Assembly (NCBI RefSeq): GCF_036323735.1
Contig: NC_086024.1
Span: forward strand, 133,415,053 to 133,479,052
Length of the DNA: 64,000 nt
Direction of reading: 5' to 3'
DNA from: Rattus norvegicus
Lineage: Eukaryota > Chordata > Mammalia > Rodentia > Muridae
In this document: piece by piece, positions 34,861-46,884 of the stretch
How positions within the stretch are numbered: the first letter of the stretch is position 1
How the letters are laid out: each line of letters begins with the position of its first letter
The notes under the pieces: model-generated
The model's database searches: none
What the model was told of the DNA's origin: nothing
What the model saw: the letters and a program-made list of their open reading frames with translations, nothing else
Translations under genes and position numbers: made by a program

Positions 34861-34975
34861 GGGGTTGGGGATTTAGCTCAGTGGTAGAGCGCTTGCCTAG
34901 CAAGCACAAGGCCCTGAGTTTGGTCCCCAGCTCCGAAAAAAAAAAAAGAAAAAAGAAAAAAAAAGAAGAAAAAAA
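34861..34975 (+). mobile_element. ID element
   Basis: A full ID body with a long A-rich tail containing G interruptions. The 14-bp duplication GAAAGAAGGGGACT is at 34847-34860 and 34976-34989. Confidence 0.97.
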
Positions 34976-34989
34976 GAAAGAAGGGGACT

Positions 34990-36444
34990 TAGGGCCAGCC
35001 TTAGGGGAAGAGGCAGGATGGCCTTAACGACAGAGGCTTGTCCCTAGGTTTCAGGCTAGTGCGGCGGAAGAGAAAGCAGGCAGCACAGGCGATGGCCAGG
35101 TGAGGACCTGTCAGGGTGCTGTGCAGAGTTCTAGTTCCCCTGGTTCAGAGAATAAGGAACTTTTCTACAGGAGTCTGAGGATCCCTGGGAAGAGAAAAAT
35201 CAATTAAAAGCCACGAAGTAAAACAATTACATACGCCGGAATCTTCTTAGGGGGAGGGGAAGGCTCAGAGCACGAGTCATCTATTAGTGCTATTAATAAC
35301 ACGCGAAGCCGTAGCTGAGAAATAGGACGGGTGTGAAATCTATACATTAATGCTCTGCGAGGGAGGAGGGAAGTGAAGCGGGGTAGTGAAGGGCGAGAGA
35401 CAGAGGGGGGACAAGAGAGAGGTCAGCAGGTAAACTGAGGAGAGGAGCAGGGGGCAGGGTGGACAGGGAAACAAGGGACTGCAGTCGGAGGGGGCAGGAG
35501 GAGCACCAGTGGCAGGCAGGGGAGGGACCTGTGTTCGCAGGCTTCCAGAAGCAGTCTCCAGTTCCTCTGCCCTGGATTGTGGTGTCACAGCTGAAATGCT
35601 CTTTTAACTCAGCTGCCTCTGCAGGAGTCTGACAGTCAAGTTTCATCTTTCACGGTTTATCCCCTCTCCTGCCTTTCTTCAAGGTCTCACGGAACAATAA
35701 CAGAAACAGGAGGAAGGCTTTATCGCAAGCTCACATTAAAGTCCGAAGCCTAAAGTCACTTGTAACACACAACACGAAGGTCAGGGGGACCGGTGGCTCT
35801 AGAGGGAGGGCTCCGTGTACACTGGAAGCCCCCGGAATGCCCAGAGGCAGTGTGGAAAGGAAGATCTGGGAGGAGGCGGGGTAACACGGGGTTCCTGAGA
35901 CACCTTGCAGGGGGACTGTGGGTGATGCAAGGCTTCACTTACAGGGAAAGGTGGGCCAAAGAGCTTGCTGGAGCTGAGCAGTTTCGGGACAGAGAGGCAC
36001 AGGAACCGCAAGCCCCTCAGTTCATCAGCAGACTGAAGAAGCTGTTCTAGTGTCTGGTGCAGGCCATGGGGAAAACACATGAGGGATCCCTTCTAACTAA
36101 CAGTGCAGCAAGGCAGCACAGAATTCGGCACGTCAGTGGGCAGTGGCAGCTTGCAGTCAACACCCGTCAGACACTCTCTTGGGAACTGGGGTGAGGCTCA
36201 AAAGAGGAGTTACTCTCTGGGAGGCTGCATGTTTTCTAGTCATACAGAGTCCATGAATTATGAATGCTTAGCTCTTAGAGCTGGCTGTAATAACTTGGAC
36301 GTTATGAGTAAGTAGTCATGGGGGGGGGGGGCATTGTGCACAGTGTAATCCTAACTAGATTTGGACAAGGCATAGAAAGAGTTGAGAGATGTCAGAAAAT
36401 GTTTGCCTCTCTGAATGAGGGTCTAGGTTTGGCTTTCTATCTTC

Positions 36445-36447
<3 letters not shown>
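34990..36447. other. unassigned intergenic sequence
   Basis: No gene recognised. Purine-rich stretch about 35355-35480, and a G12 run at 36320-36331. Confidence 0.45.

Positions 36448-36511
<64 letters not shown>
36448..36511 (+). repeat. (AT)n microsatellite, about 32 units
   Basis: 64 bp of perfect alternating A/T. It is self-complementary and can extrude as a cruciform. Confidence 0.98.
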
Positions 36512-36513
<2 letters not shown>

Positions 36514-36541
36514 AAACATGCACTTAAAACTTCACATGGTG

Positions 36542-36720
36542 GGGGCTGGAGAGATGGCTCAGTGTATAAGAGCACTGACTGCTCTTCTGGACGTCCTGAG
36601 TTCAATTCCCAACACCGACAGGGCAGCTCAAACTCCAGGGCATCTGGTACATTTGCAAAGACACACGAAGGCAAAACACCAGCACACATTACAAAACAAA
36701 CAAACAGACAGACAGACAAA
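36542..36720 (+). mobile_element. B2/B3 SINE
   Basis: GGGGGCTGGAGAGATGGCTC head with pol III A-box, GCTCTTCTGGACGTCCTGAG, GCAAAACACCAGCACACATT and a CAGA/CAAA tail. Confidence 0.88.
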
Positions 36721-36721
36721 A

Positions 36722-36990
36722 CTGAGGGGCTAGGGAGATGGCTCAGAAGCAAGAGTGCTCGCTGGGCAATCAAAGAACCTGAGTCTAGATGCCAGGACCC
36801 ATGTAAGAATCTGGGCGGGGCTGCTACCTATTGTGGGAGGGGAGCAGGAGTGCTGTGGCTTTCTGACCAAAAGGTAGCTGAAGATCGGCTCCAAGTTCAG
36901 AAAGGACTCCCTGCCTCGGAGGACAGGGATGATGGAGGGAGACACCCAATACCTCTGGTCCCTTGCATGGGCCATGCACACCTGCACACA
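36722..36990 (+). mobile_element. old B3/B4-type SINE
   Basis: A second SINE head (GGGGCTAGGGAGATGGCTCA) directly abuts the previous element. The middle is diverged, and the right end has GCACACCTGCACACACGTAC. Confidence 0.6.
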
Positions 36991-37319
36991 CGTACAAGCA
37001 TACATGCCCACAGTGACGTCTGCCTGCTACCTGCAAAGGAAAACTGAGATGTGTAAGGAGGGAGGGCAGGCTGCACGAAGAGCAGCGTCGAGTAGGGACG
37101 AAGCATCCACTCTGGAGCCACTCACATTCTTCAGAGTTAAATATGCACGTACGTTAGCCACTTTTCTCCAGAAAACGGCTTACAGGAGGACTGGTTTGGT
37201 CATTTCCAAGATCCAGTCACTTGGCTCCAATACCTGTGAGTCTGCACATGGGAAGGTCCAGCATGACAGTACTGGGCAGCTGTGAGGTGGAGAAAGCAGG
37301 GAGAGACTAGAGCAGAACT

Positions 37320-37610
37320 TTCTGGACCCAGCAGTAGTTAAATAAGAACACGGGGACTTACTAGTATTTGTTTTCGCTTGGGCCTTTAGCTGGGCAGACT
37401 CTCGGCTAGCTCAATCTATATTAACCCAACTAATCTCGGCACTACATCCCACCGCGTGGCTAGTTCTTTACCTCTCTGCATCTGCTCATGTCTGTCCACC
37501 TGCTGGCGAATCCTCATTTCTGTCTTCTCCCAGAGACCCCACTCTCCAGGGAAGTTCTGCCTTCTCCTTCCTGCCCGTCTATAGGCTGTCAGGTCTTTAT
37601 GGAGCCCATC
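37320..37610. mobile_element. LTR-like rodent repeat, low confidence
   Basis: Shares the GTGGCTAGTTCT segment and general C/T-rich composition with 33181-33580. No open frame of note. Confidence 0.4.
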
Positions 37611-38545
37611 AGCAAGTGAGGAAGGTGAACACTGACAAATAGGAAGCAGTGATAACAATGACAAGAGCCAGCTACTGCTCAGCTCTCTCCTAGTTTAGCA
37701 GTCACCAGCTGAGTGTACAGACAGCCTTCACACAACAGACCCTTAACATCTCCTGCTATCAGTGCAGTAGCTTTACCTCGGACATCTACGAACGATACGC
37801 GGGGTGAACAATTGCGAGAACCATCAGGAACTGTATTCGCAATGTCCAGTCCATTTATATCTGGCAACCTTAGAGAAGTACTTCAGTATTGATCTCTTGG
37901 TGAGTCCAAATATCTGTACATAAATCATGCTCCATCACTGTTTAAGCTTCCGTCTCCTCTAATTTCCATAACTTGCATTTACCAACCTAAAGACATATTT
38001 TTAGACCCTAAAACATTTCTTAAATTCTACACAATTAATCTTTAGTAAGGAAAGCTGTAAGACTATAACTATCTACACTTCAGCCCCATCAGACCTGAGG
38101 ATAAATATTACCTGAGTCAACGAAGTGCACAGCAAGCAGCTTCCACAACTATAGCGATGGCGGAGACTGCTGGCTGCCTGGTCAGCGGGGCATCCGAGTT
38201 TTAGCCAACAGACCCAGAATATCTGACCTCGTCTTGGCAAAGCCGGGCAGTTGACTTTCTAGTGTCCTGCTTGTCCAAAGTTTGGATAGCCCGCTGTGAG
38301 CAGTTGAAGCAAGGGGCAGCTTTCTGCCCGATGGCTAGCACTGAAGCAAACTCTGGGTGGAGGCTCTTTGATGGGCAGGCAGCTGATGTGTCTCACTGTC
38401 ATGAAAACACCATATTCCATAAATCTGCACAGTGTTTGAAGACCCTCTAAGCATATCTGAATAGAAAACATCGCTTGTTTCTAACTATTTGCTATGTTTT
38501 TCTGTCACTATACAATAATCCATATTGATCTAAAATATTTGAGAC
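37611..38545. other. unassigned sequence left of the ERV LTR
   Basis: No gene recognised. A GATGGCGGAGA sequence at 38156-38166 resembles a YY1 core. Confidence 0.4.
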
Positions 38546-39112
38546 TGTACTAGTCAGGGTTCTCTAGAGTCACAGAACTTATAGTCTCTCTATATTTAGG
38601 GAATTTATTGTGATGACTTATAGTCTGCAGTCCAGCTAACCCAACAATGGTCAGCTGTGAATGGGAAGTCCAGGAATCTAGAAGTTGCTCAGTCCCATGA
38701 GGCTAGTTGTTCCAGCTAGGTAGGTTCCAACAGATGTGCTGGTGAGTAAATGCAAGCAGGCAAGAAGAGCGAATCTTCCTTCTTCCAATGTCCTTATGTA
38801 GATCTCCAGCAGAAGGGGTGACCAGGATTAAAGGTGTGCACCACCATGCCTGGATCTGGGACTTGCTTTGTCCCAGGCTGACCTTGGACTCAGAGATCTC
38901 CTTGCCTCAGTATTTTGGGATTAAAAGTGTGTACTACCTTGCCTGGGCCTAAACTTTTCGTGGCCACTATGCCTCAAGATCTCCAGGCCAAGATCCAGGT
39001 CAGAACCTTGTGTCTTCCAGCCTCCAGGTCTGGATCCCAGGTGAGCCCTCCAATTCTGGATTGCAGTTCATTTCAGATATAGTCAAGCTGACAACTGGGA
39101 ATGGCCATTACA
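38546..39112 (-). mobile_element. ERV LTR (3' LTR of a minus-strand provirus)
   Basis: The 567-bp segment begins TGTACTAGTC and ends CCATTACA, giving TG...CA termini on both strands. Sequence highly similar to its right part recurs at 46885-47225, and retroviral remnants lie between the two on the minus strand. On that strand this is the downstream LTR. A B1-like stretch (ATTAAAGGTGTGCACCACCA) forms part of the LTR sequence. Confidence 0.8.
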
Positions 39113-39429
39113 GACTCATAGCTGCTTTCTAGTGTAAAAGCGGCTACAACAATCCACCTTTCTTATCCCTCAAAGCCTATACCCTCTACTTTTCCTTTCA
39201 TCCCTTTTTACCCCTTAACACTAGATACGAGAGAAAGGACAGAACATGCCTGAATCGAATAACAACTTGTAACCAACACCCCTAAAGGACAAAAACATCT
39301 GTCACCTACTCAACACCAAAAGCCACCCACCCCACTTCTTGGGAATGACGGTGTCATGTTCTTAGAGTTGCTTTCTGCTGTCTGGGAGAAAAGGCATCTT
39401 TTGGAGACTCTTAGAAAATCAGAATATTG

Positions 39430-39900
39430 GTATAAATGAATTTTATTTAATATAAATGTACAGTGAATTAATTTTATTTCTTTATCTTATGTTAGTCCCC
39501 AATAACCACACAGAGAAACCAGTATTTATTTAAAACTTCACCTCGATAGCTGAGCCTTTACATGATCCTCCTTTAGCCTTCTGATAATCTGGCTACCTCC
39601 CAGCCCCATTACATTTGCATATTATTATTACCGATCTGGCTCTTTGGGCTTCCGTGATCTCTCTCTAGAACCCTTCTTCATGGCTCCAAGTCCTCTGTCC
39701 TCCTCACTGATCTCAATCTCCCTCCTCTCCCCCATTCTCCTTCCTCTATTCTGCCCAGCCATTGGGTGATCAGCAGAGAATATATGGTAAGAACTGTTTA
39801 CATAAACTTGAGACAGGAGCCTCTTGATATAAGCATTACAATTCTGTGTCCAGATAGAAACAGGATCTGAGGGCTGAGAAATTAGCTTTTGAACAACACA
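39430..39900. mobile_element. possible unrelated LTR insertion in the ERV
   Basis: CCACACAGAGAAACCAGTAT, CCAGCCATTGGGTGATCAGC and CTTGATATAAGCATTACAAT look like a rodent ERV LTR of a different type. This is an impression only. Confidence 0.35.
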
Positions 39901-40172
39901 AGGGTAAACCTTACACAGTGCACAAAAGCATTATGCTTATATATTGGCCAAGTCCTGGGGGAGCTAGCCATTCCATTTGCTGTCCAGTCTCTGTGATAGG
40001 AAAGTACAGGGCTTAACTGACATCCTGGCTAAAGCAGGTTGCTCTGAAGTTGCCCTGGATGCAATTTTTGAGGAAACAGCAACTGAGGCAGCAACTGTGA
40101 GGCTGGGTCACTTGGGCTACGTGCTAGTCTTCACGTGTGTCTGGTCCTTTCGTTCTGAAAACACAAATTCTT

Positions 40173-40278
40173 TTTTTTTTTTTTTTTTTTGGTTCTTTTT
40201 TTTTGGAGCTGGGGACTGAACCCAGGGCCTTGCGCTTCCTAGGCAAGCGCTCTACCACTGAGCTAAATCCCCAACCCC
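40173..40278 (-). mobile_element. ID element
   Basis: A full reverse-complement ID with a T-rich tail at the left. A perfect 16-bp duplication, GAAAACACAAATTCTT, is at 40157-40172 and 40279-40294. Confidence 0.97.
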
Positions 40279-41355
40279 GAAAACACAAATTCTTGAAAGG
40301 TAACACACACTCTGCATTAACACACTATGGAATGTGTGCTGTGCACAGACCAGCCGATGATTCTCTCTGTTCTATGTTTGAGCAGGTAAAAGGCTTCAGA
40401 CAGTATAAGTCCATTTGGACTGCTTGACCAAACTGTAATATAATCTCCATCCATGCCACAGGAAGGATACCACGTAATAAGTCACGAGGACTCTAGCCAA
40501 CAAGATTCATTGGCTACACATGGACACACCTGTCTCAGCCAGTCTCAGAGCTGTCCCCATGGGGGGCGGGGGGGGCGATCAGCAATCACATCACCTGTCC
40601 TGTTGTTCTTCTGGGTTTCTTCATGACAGCAGCCAAGACTTTCAGCAGATCTTCCCTGATCAAATGTAATTATTATTAGGTTTGACGGAATCTATAGATT
40701 TTATGTTTCCTGTGGAGACAAAGGCATGGCTTCTTCCCCAATGCATATCCTGACTTCCATTCTGAGGGTAACATATCCTTATAATACATAGGCTGAATTA
40801 ATTTGATACTTACTCGTCTCATTGACACTTAGAAATTTAAAGTCAATAAAGCACTATTTAATCTATCTCTGAGAGATCCCATACCCCCTTCAACTTTAAT
40901 GAGCATTTCCTTTAAAGTGAGGTTGCTTGACCAGTAGGATTGTGGAGTATATCTCAAACATGTTTTATGTTACAGTATCTAGAGAATTGTTGCACTTTAT
41001 TGCACACGTATGCTGATGCATTAGCAGTTTTAATCTATAAAAGTATCCTAAGATAGGCATTATTTCTAATAAATGTGAGAGACAGCATCGGCCTTTTCAG
41101 AACTCAAGGCAGGAGTCCTTTGAAATCCTGAGTAGGTATCAACTGTATGATGTATATACTTTAATTTTCCAAACTCTGCAAAATGAAACACATCCATCTG
41201 CCAATTCAGTTTCTTTGGGTACCTGTAGGGTCACTTTCCAGCAGGTAATAGAGCTTGATTTTACAAACAGGTAGGGCAATATCTTATAATTTCCTTGGTT
41301 TGTCACCAGGTTGTAAAATTTTTTCTTTAAGCCTCTACTATTTACATGATGCCTT

Positions 41356-41568
41356 TTATGAAAATCTGAAGCCTCTAATACACTTCCTATGAATAACTGG
41401 TCTGCCTCGTTTCCTAAAGCTTACCAATGGTCCTGGCAAACCTGTATGAGATTGATTATGAATTAAATATATTGGATTGTTTCTACTTTGAATTACTTGT
41501 TGCAGTTGTATAAATGACCAAGTTAATTCTGAACCATCTGGAATGAGTTCAGCAGCTCCTATATGCAA
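41356..41568 (-). pseudogene. ERV integrase N-terminal (HHCC-type) remnant
   Basis: The open segment of 70 codons contains a His-x3-His arrangement within a region typical of the retroviral integrase zinc-binding domain. It lies downstream of the RT remnant on the same strand. The remainder of integrase is not readable as one frame. Confidence 0.6.
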
Positions 41569-42010
41569 AACAACTGTCTTTGTATATTGAGAATCAGTAA
41601 CTATATTGAGGCTCTGGAAAATGTAGTGGAACTATGAGAACAGCATATAGTTCTGCTTTCTGAACTGAAGCATATGGGCTCTGAGTTATTTACTTACATT
41701 TCCTGACTTACAACCTGCCACCCCTGACTTACTAATTGGCATATGTATAAAAAGTGGGAGTTTTAGAAGTTGACGTTCCTCTCATTATACGAGGACAAAT
41801 CCAAGTAGTTCTTTTTATAAACTGAAGTTGCTTGCTTTTTGGGTATCTCTTGTTAATTTCTCCCCAAAAAGATCACTGCAAGCTCTCTGCCAATCCTCAC
41901 TGGTTACCAAGGTAAGGTTTCGGCATCAGTACAAGGCACTGTAGGCTCTGCAGGGTCTGTTCCTGTTATCTGCCATTCTTCCCTTCACAAATCAGAAAGC
42001 CTGACTGTTT

Positions 42011-42115
42011 TTAAAAGATTTTTTATTTCATGTATGTGAGCACACTGTTGCTCTCTTCAGACACACCAGAAGAGAGCATCAGATCCCAGATGGTTATGAG
42101 CCACCATGTGGCCCC
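42011..42115 (-). mobile_element. B2 SINE, truncated
   Basis: Tail and central parts only: AAAGATTTTTTATTTCATGT, CTTCAGACACACCAGAAGAG, GAGCCACCATGTGG. The head half is missing. Confidence 0.9.
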
Positions 42116-42180
42116 AGAAACCTTTTCTTTATAGGTTTTGTAAGATACTATTTCCTCTCTGCATAAGAATTCCTGAGGGA

Positions 42181-42342
42181 GGGCTGGAGAGATGGCTCAG
42201 TAGCTAAGAGCACTGAGGTAGATCCTGAGTTCAAATCCCATCAACCATCAGTAATGAGATCTGATGCTCCTCTTCTGGTGTGTCTGAAGACAACTACAGT
42301 GTACTTATACACTTTATAATAAAATAAATCTTTAAAAAAGTG
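42181..42342 (+). mobile_element. B2 SINE
   Basis: GGGCTGGAGAGATGGCTCAG to AAATAAATC-A tail, with a short internal deletion. The 13-bp duplication AATTCCTGAGGGA is at 42168-42180 and 42343-42355. Confidence 0.95.
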
Positions 42343-42599
42343 AATTCCTGAGGGAGAATAAGTAGAAGGCAACACAATTAAAATACAATCCAGCTTCAGA
42401 TGCAAGCAGCCCACATGTGCATCCTGCAATCTCTGTTCTTCCAGACCCAATTTTTCCAGGTTCAGCTGATAATTTTCTCGGTGTTTAAATCCTTATCACC
42501 TTACAGGGTCTGACATGAAATACTTAGCTCTTGAGTAGTTAACCCAATTGTGGGCCTTAGTCAATTAGTATCTCCCAGCGAGTTTTGAAAATCACTAAG

Positions 42600-43260
42600 A
42601 GTTTGTAATTGGTCTCTTCTGACCTTTCAGTTCCGTAGCTGCAATGTCTGCAGACCAATCTTACGTCCTAGATAATCCTCTTTGTATTCTTTCAGGAGCA
42701 ATCTGTAATCCCCGACAAGGCAAAGATTCTCTTTACTTCATCAAACGTTTTTCCTAAGGTATTTCCATCTTAATCAGCCAGCAAGAGATCATCCAGATAG
42801 TGCTAAATTATAGTCCGTTTATAAATTATTTCCAACGGCTGTTGTAGAAAATATTGACAGAAGGTGTGACTGTTTAACATTACTTGTGGCAAGACACTCT
42901 CCACTGTTACCTGTTAGCTATTTACCATGGTTAAAAGTGGGCACCTTGCAATCAAAGCTTTCTCAAGGGTTATTGGAAAAAAGTAATCTTTTAGGTTGAA
43001 TGACTTGATCGATTGCTCTCAGATCTGTCAGCACCCTCCATTTTCCATATTACTCTTTAATGACGAATATAGAATTCCAAGGGCTGGTGGACTCTTCTGT
43101 ATATTGAGCCTCCAGGTGCTCTTGGATTAGCTGTTCCAGTACCTGTATCTTTTTCTTGTTTAAGGACCAAGGCTCTACTCAAACAGGCTTGTCAGTCCAC
43201 CATTTTAGTTGGTACCCTATCAGCAGTGGCCCTCCTTATGAATTTAGAGAGCCGACCTCT
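42600..43260 (-). pseudogene. ERV reverse transcriptase remnant
   Basis: On the minus strand the Tyr-Leu-Asp-Asp catalytic motif is encoded at 42799-42788. Upstream (about 43130-42990) is the conserved STSPWN / GKWR / DLRAI block of retroviral RTs. Internal stops and frame changes disable it. Confidence 0.8.
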
Positions 43261-43399
43261 GCTGTGTCAGCTACAGTCAGCTTGGAGAGTCTGTAACTGT
43301 CATTGACGACGTTTTCCAGTACTTTCATCAGGAACACCTTCCATCTATGGCTTGTCTCAGAAGTTGGAGGAATGCTAATCCATGACTCCCACTACTGCA

Positions 43400-43650
43400 A
43401 TAGGTCTCTCCCCACAAGTTCACGGCTTTATTTGCTACATGTGGCTTTAACCTTCCTACCTGACCTGCTGGTCCTATGCATTTAATCCATGTTAGGGTTG
43501 TTTTACCTGACACAATGTCCCAAACTGGGAGCTGTGTAGATACCTTTTGAAGTGGCCAAGCTACACTCTAGGAATCTTGTGAAATTATTGTTACATCTGC
43601 TCTGATATCCACTAGACTTTAAATCTCAGTTCCATCCAACTGTAATTTCA
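43400..43650 (-). pseudogene. ERV protease-like remnant
   Basis: An aspartic-protease-like stretch follows the gag remnant. The active-site Asp-Thr/Ser-Gly position (about 43595-43615) is altered to Asp-Ile-Arg, and stops occur nearby. Confidence 0.5.
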
Positions 43651-44354
43651 ACTTTGGACATTTTGAGCTCTCATATCTTTTGTAGTTATCTGTCTAATCA
43701 CAATGGAATTGTGAGCAGTAGATCCAATATCCACAGTTGTTTTTAATCCATTCATAAAGAGGTGCTGACCTAGCCCTCAAAGATCTAATAGGCTTTTTGC
43801 ATTTAGCATTAACGGTCTTGAAAGCTAAAGATGCAATTAAAATTTCTCTAGCATCTGGACCTAATAGTACTCTATTTACGGCTGAAATTAATCTTTGTTA
43901 AAATTAAGTGAAAGATTCATCTGAACCCTGGGTTATTTTTGTAAATAATTCAGATAGTTTTCCCTGTTGTTCAACCTTGCCCCAAGCACTTAAAGCTACA
44001 ATGCGACATTGATCCAAGGTGGCAACATCACACATAATCTGTATTCTTAATTCAGTATATTGACACCCTTGGCAATATTAATGCCTCTACTCTGATTTCG
44101 TTTCCATAACTGAGGCGTCATCAGTCTATCATTGTGCGTCTCTCCTTTCCTCAGGGGTTGTTGGTCACCAGCCTACAAAGGAGAGGGAAGCAGAGTTGAA
44201 GAACAATGGAAGCACAGACTACTAGGATCAGCTTCGGAGTGGCAGTTCCACTTTACCCCAGGGGTGGGGGCAATGTGTAGCAGAGGGCAGCAGCTAGGGG
44301 ACAGCTGATAGGTGGTTACAGTATGCATCATTTGCATTAGGCAGCACAATCCTA

Positions 44355-44996
44355 TCATCCTGAGGGAGCACAATACCTAATTATCACATGGGCAGCAGCG
44401 GAAAGCATTTGTAGGGAATCGTGCCAAAGATCACACTTAAGATAAGCCAGGCCTAAGGACAGGCAGAGAGTAGGAAGTCCTCCTGGGGGTGTTGGGAGTT
44501 CTCTATTTTGTAGTGAGCTCAGAGAGCTGACCAAACATGGTGGACTGCAACCTTCAGCAGCAAGCTCACCAACATACCATATTAGCCTTTGTAGTTGAGG
44601 GCCAGGTTCTAAGATGGCTGACGCCAAATCTCCCCAAGCTTTTGGAATTATACAATTTTGTGCGATCTGTTTCACATAGGGTGAGTGCAAACTATATGAC
44701 ATCATAGTTTCTTTAAACCTTTTACCTCTAGCCATCTCTATGGGCTGCCAATCTGTAATCTTGTCATAAGGCTTCTCCCTAAGTTTTAGATTGAATTCTC
44801 CTGAAAATTCTTTACTCTGATTTAAAGGATCCTCTAATCTCTGTTCTATTGTTTGTAACCTAACATTCCATTTCTCAGTCCTCCTCTTATCTAAGTCTGC
44901 TTTATTCTGATCTTTCTTAAAGAGGCTATATAAAATTGTAATCATTACTGAACATATAATTATTTCTATGCTTATAACTGAGACAAAATTATACAA
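44355..44996 (-). pseudogene. ERV gag remnant (213-codon open frame)
   Basis: The central part (around residues 80-135) has the capsid-type block DWQPIEMARGKRFKE and a following IPKAWGDLASAILEPGPQLQ stretch, as in betaretroviral gag. After it the frame runs into unrelated sequence (about 44390-44560), so the open frame is a chimera and not a preserved gene. The N-terminal hydrophobic segment is unusual for gag. Confidence 0.7.
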
Positions 44997-45035
44997 GGTT
45001 CGAGTGCCCTCTGCCTTGCTTCTCTATTTCCTTTT

Positions 45036-45146
45036 TTTTTTTTTTTTTTTTTTTTTTTGGTTCTTTTGTTCGGAGCTGGGGACCGAACCCAGGGCCTTGC
45101 GCTTCCTAGGCAAGCGCTCTACCACTGAGCCAAATTCCCAGCCCCC
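45036..45146 (-). mobile_element. ID element
   Basis: Reverse-complement ID with a long T tail. The 10-bp duplication CTCTATTTCC is at 45022-45031 and 45147-45156. Confidence 0.96.
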
Positions 45147-46112
45147 CTCTATTTCCTTTTTATTCTCTACATCTCTCCTTCCTTCTGAGACTTCACTTTA
45201 TTACTAGAAGTTAATATTTCTTTCTCTGACTGTCAACCCTGAGCATCTTTCCTTTCTTCAGCACCTGAGCACATTTCAAAAACATTTCCATTTATTTTCT
45301 TATACTGTTTTCGAACTTATATTTCCAAACTCAATCTCTAGGAACCTGCCAGTTTCAAACGCATTGTATCAGTTCTAGGAAGGAGCTCCTCAGGCTCGTG
45401 CATAATGGTGGTGGGCTCCTCCTCCTTGACTTCTTCTTCACAGTTGCTATGAGCTCTGGCCTTTGCTTATTGTGTGCTGCAGCCCCTGCCACAGTCACAG
45501 GTCTTGCTTCCCCCACCTTCTACCTGAGAGTGTTGGCCTAATGCCTACATATAGTGCCAAGCTTGGGTTATGTGCCACCACTGGTGAAATCCTGATTCTG
45601 CCTTCTTCTCACAAAAACCCTCTCTCTGCAAGAGACAGAGGAAGGAACTGGTGTCAGATGCCTAACTTCAAAAGTCCCATAGTCTGTAACAGTCTCAATG
45701 TTAAAAGTCCAAAACTCAAAGTCTCTTCTGAGATTCACGCAATCTCTTAACTGTAATCCTCTATAAAATCAAAAAGCAGATCACATACTTCTAACATCAC
45801 AGGATATATATTACCATTCCAAAACAACATAATGAGGAAATCCTGGAAAAAAGTAAGACCAATAGCCAGCAAGGCAAACTCCAAATTCTGCATCTCCATG
45901 TCTATGTCTAACTCCTTTCTGCTTTGTTGACTGCAACACAATTATTTCTCTTTGGCTGGTTCCACTCAGCAAATACCTGATTTCCTCAGTAGGTATCCCA
46001 CTGCTTGGACATCTCTAATGTCTTGGGGTATCCAAGGCAACTTCAGCTTTATACCTTCTTTTTGTAGTGTCTGGAATCTACACATGATCTTCTGGGCTCC
46101 TTCACAGGGCCT

Positions 46113-46281
46113 GGGACGAGGACGAGGACGAGGACGAGGAGGAGGACAAGGACTATGAGGACTCCTCCTCCTCCTCTTCCTCCTCCCCCTCTTCCCCTCT
46201 TCCTCCTCTTCCTCTTCCCCACCTCCTCCTCCTCTTCTTCCTCCTCCTCCTCTTCTTCTCCTCCTCCTCCTCTCCTCCTCT
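46113..46281 (+). repeat. (GAGGAC)n purine-rich tract followed by (CTC/CTT)n tract
   Basis: 46113-46150 is GAGGAC/GGACGA hexamers. 46162-46281 is almost pure pyrimidine (CTCCTC, CTTCTT). The two tracts are partly complementary, so a hairpin is possible. Confidence 0.9.
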
Positions 46282-46884
46282 AGGCTCTGGTTGAATCCAC
46301 TCCACTGCTACTGCTCTTGGTGATCATCCCATGGTACTGGCATCTCCAATACACTGGAGTCTTCCACTGCATCTAGGCTTCACCAGTAGCCTCTTGTAGG
46401 CTCTCTTCATGGTGCCAAGCCTCAACTTCTTTGTATGACTCCTTGAATCTTGGGCCATCAACTACAAATGCACCTTCACCTTCAGCCTTCCCTGGCCTCT
46501 CACAGTGCCAAGCCTCAGCTGCTCTCCATGACCCCCTTCATACCTTCAAAAACAGTACTATCTGGTAATTCTTACATCTAACCAAGTCCACTGTATCACA
46601 AGGTACAACCTTGGCTATATACAGAACATAGCTTCTTTGTGTCTCAGAAAATACTTTCCAGAAGACTTTACCCCAGTGATCTGGTTCCTTCCTAATCCTT
46701 GCTAATGTCTTAGGTCCAGCTAATCAGCATCGATTGTCCCAGTCTTCCCTTCTATTCTAGTCAATGCTTGACAATAAAGCCAGAGTCACATGGCCAAAGC
46801 TGCCAAGTTCTGTTGCTTGCTGGAGCTGGAACATGGGCCCCTTGTTCTATTACATCATCACCAGCTTTCTGTTTTTCAACTCCT

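Larger units (their letters stand above)
39113..46750 (-). pseudogene. decayed betaretrovirus-like (ERVK-type) provirus internal region
   Basis: Read on the minus strand, the order is gag-related sequence (about 44996-44560), protease-like sequence (about 43620-43400), reverse transcriptase (about 43260-42600) and integrase N-terminal sequence (about 41568-41356). This is the normal gag-pro-pol order. All parts carry stops and frameshifts, and no envelope gene is recognisable. It has been invaded by ID (40173-40278, 45036-45146) and B2 (42011-42115, 42181-42342) elements. Segments such as 39430-39900 may be a separate LTR insertion. No functional product is expected. Confidence 0.8.

Noticed and set aside
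30200..37000. Exons of the neighbouring gene Degs2
   Set aside because: From general synteny Degs2 might lie upstream of Yy1, but I found no stretch resembling its desaturase coding sequence on either strand in this window.
44355..44996. A host gene encoding a 213-aa protein
   Set aside because: Its core is ERV gag-like and it sits in order with pro-pol remnants on the same strand, so I treat it as provirus remnant, not a gene.
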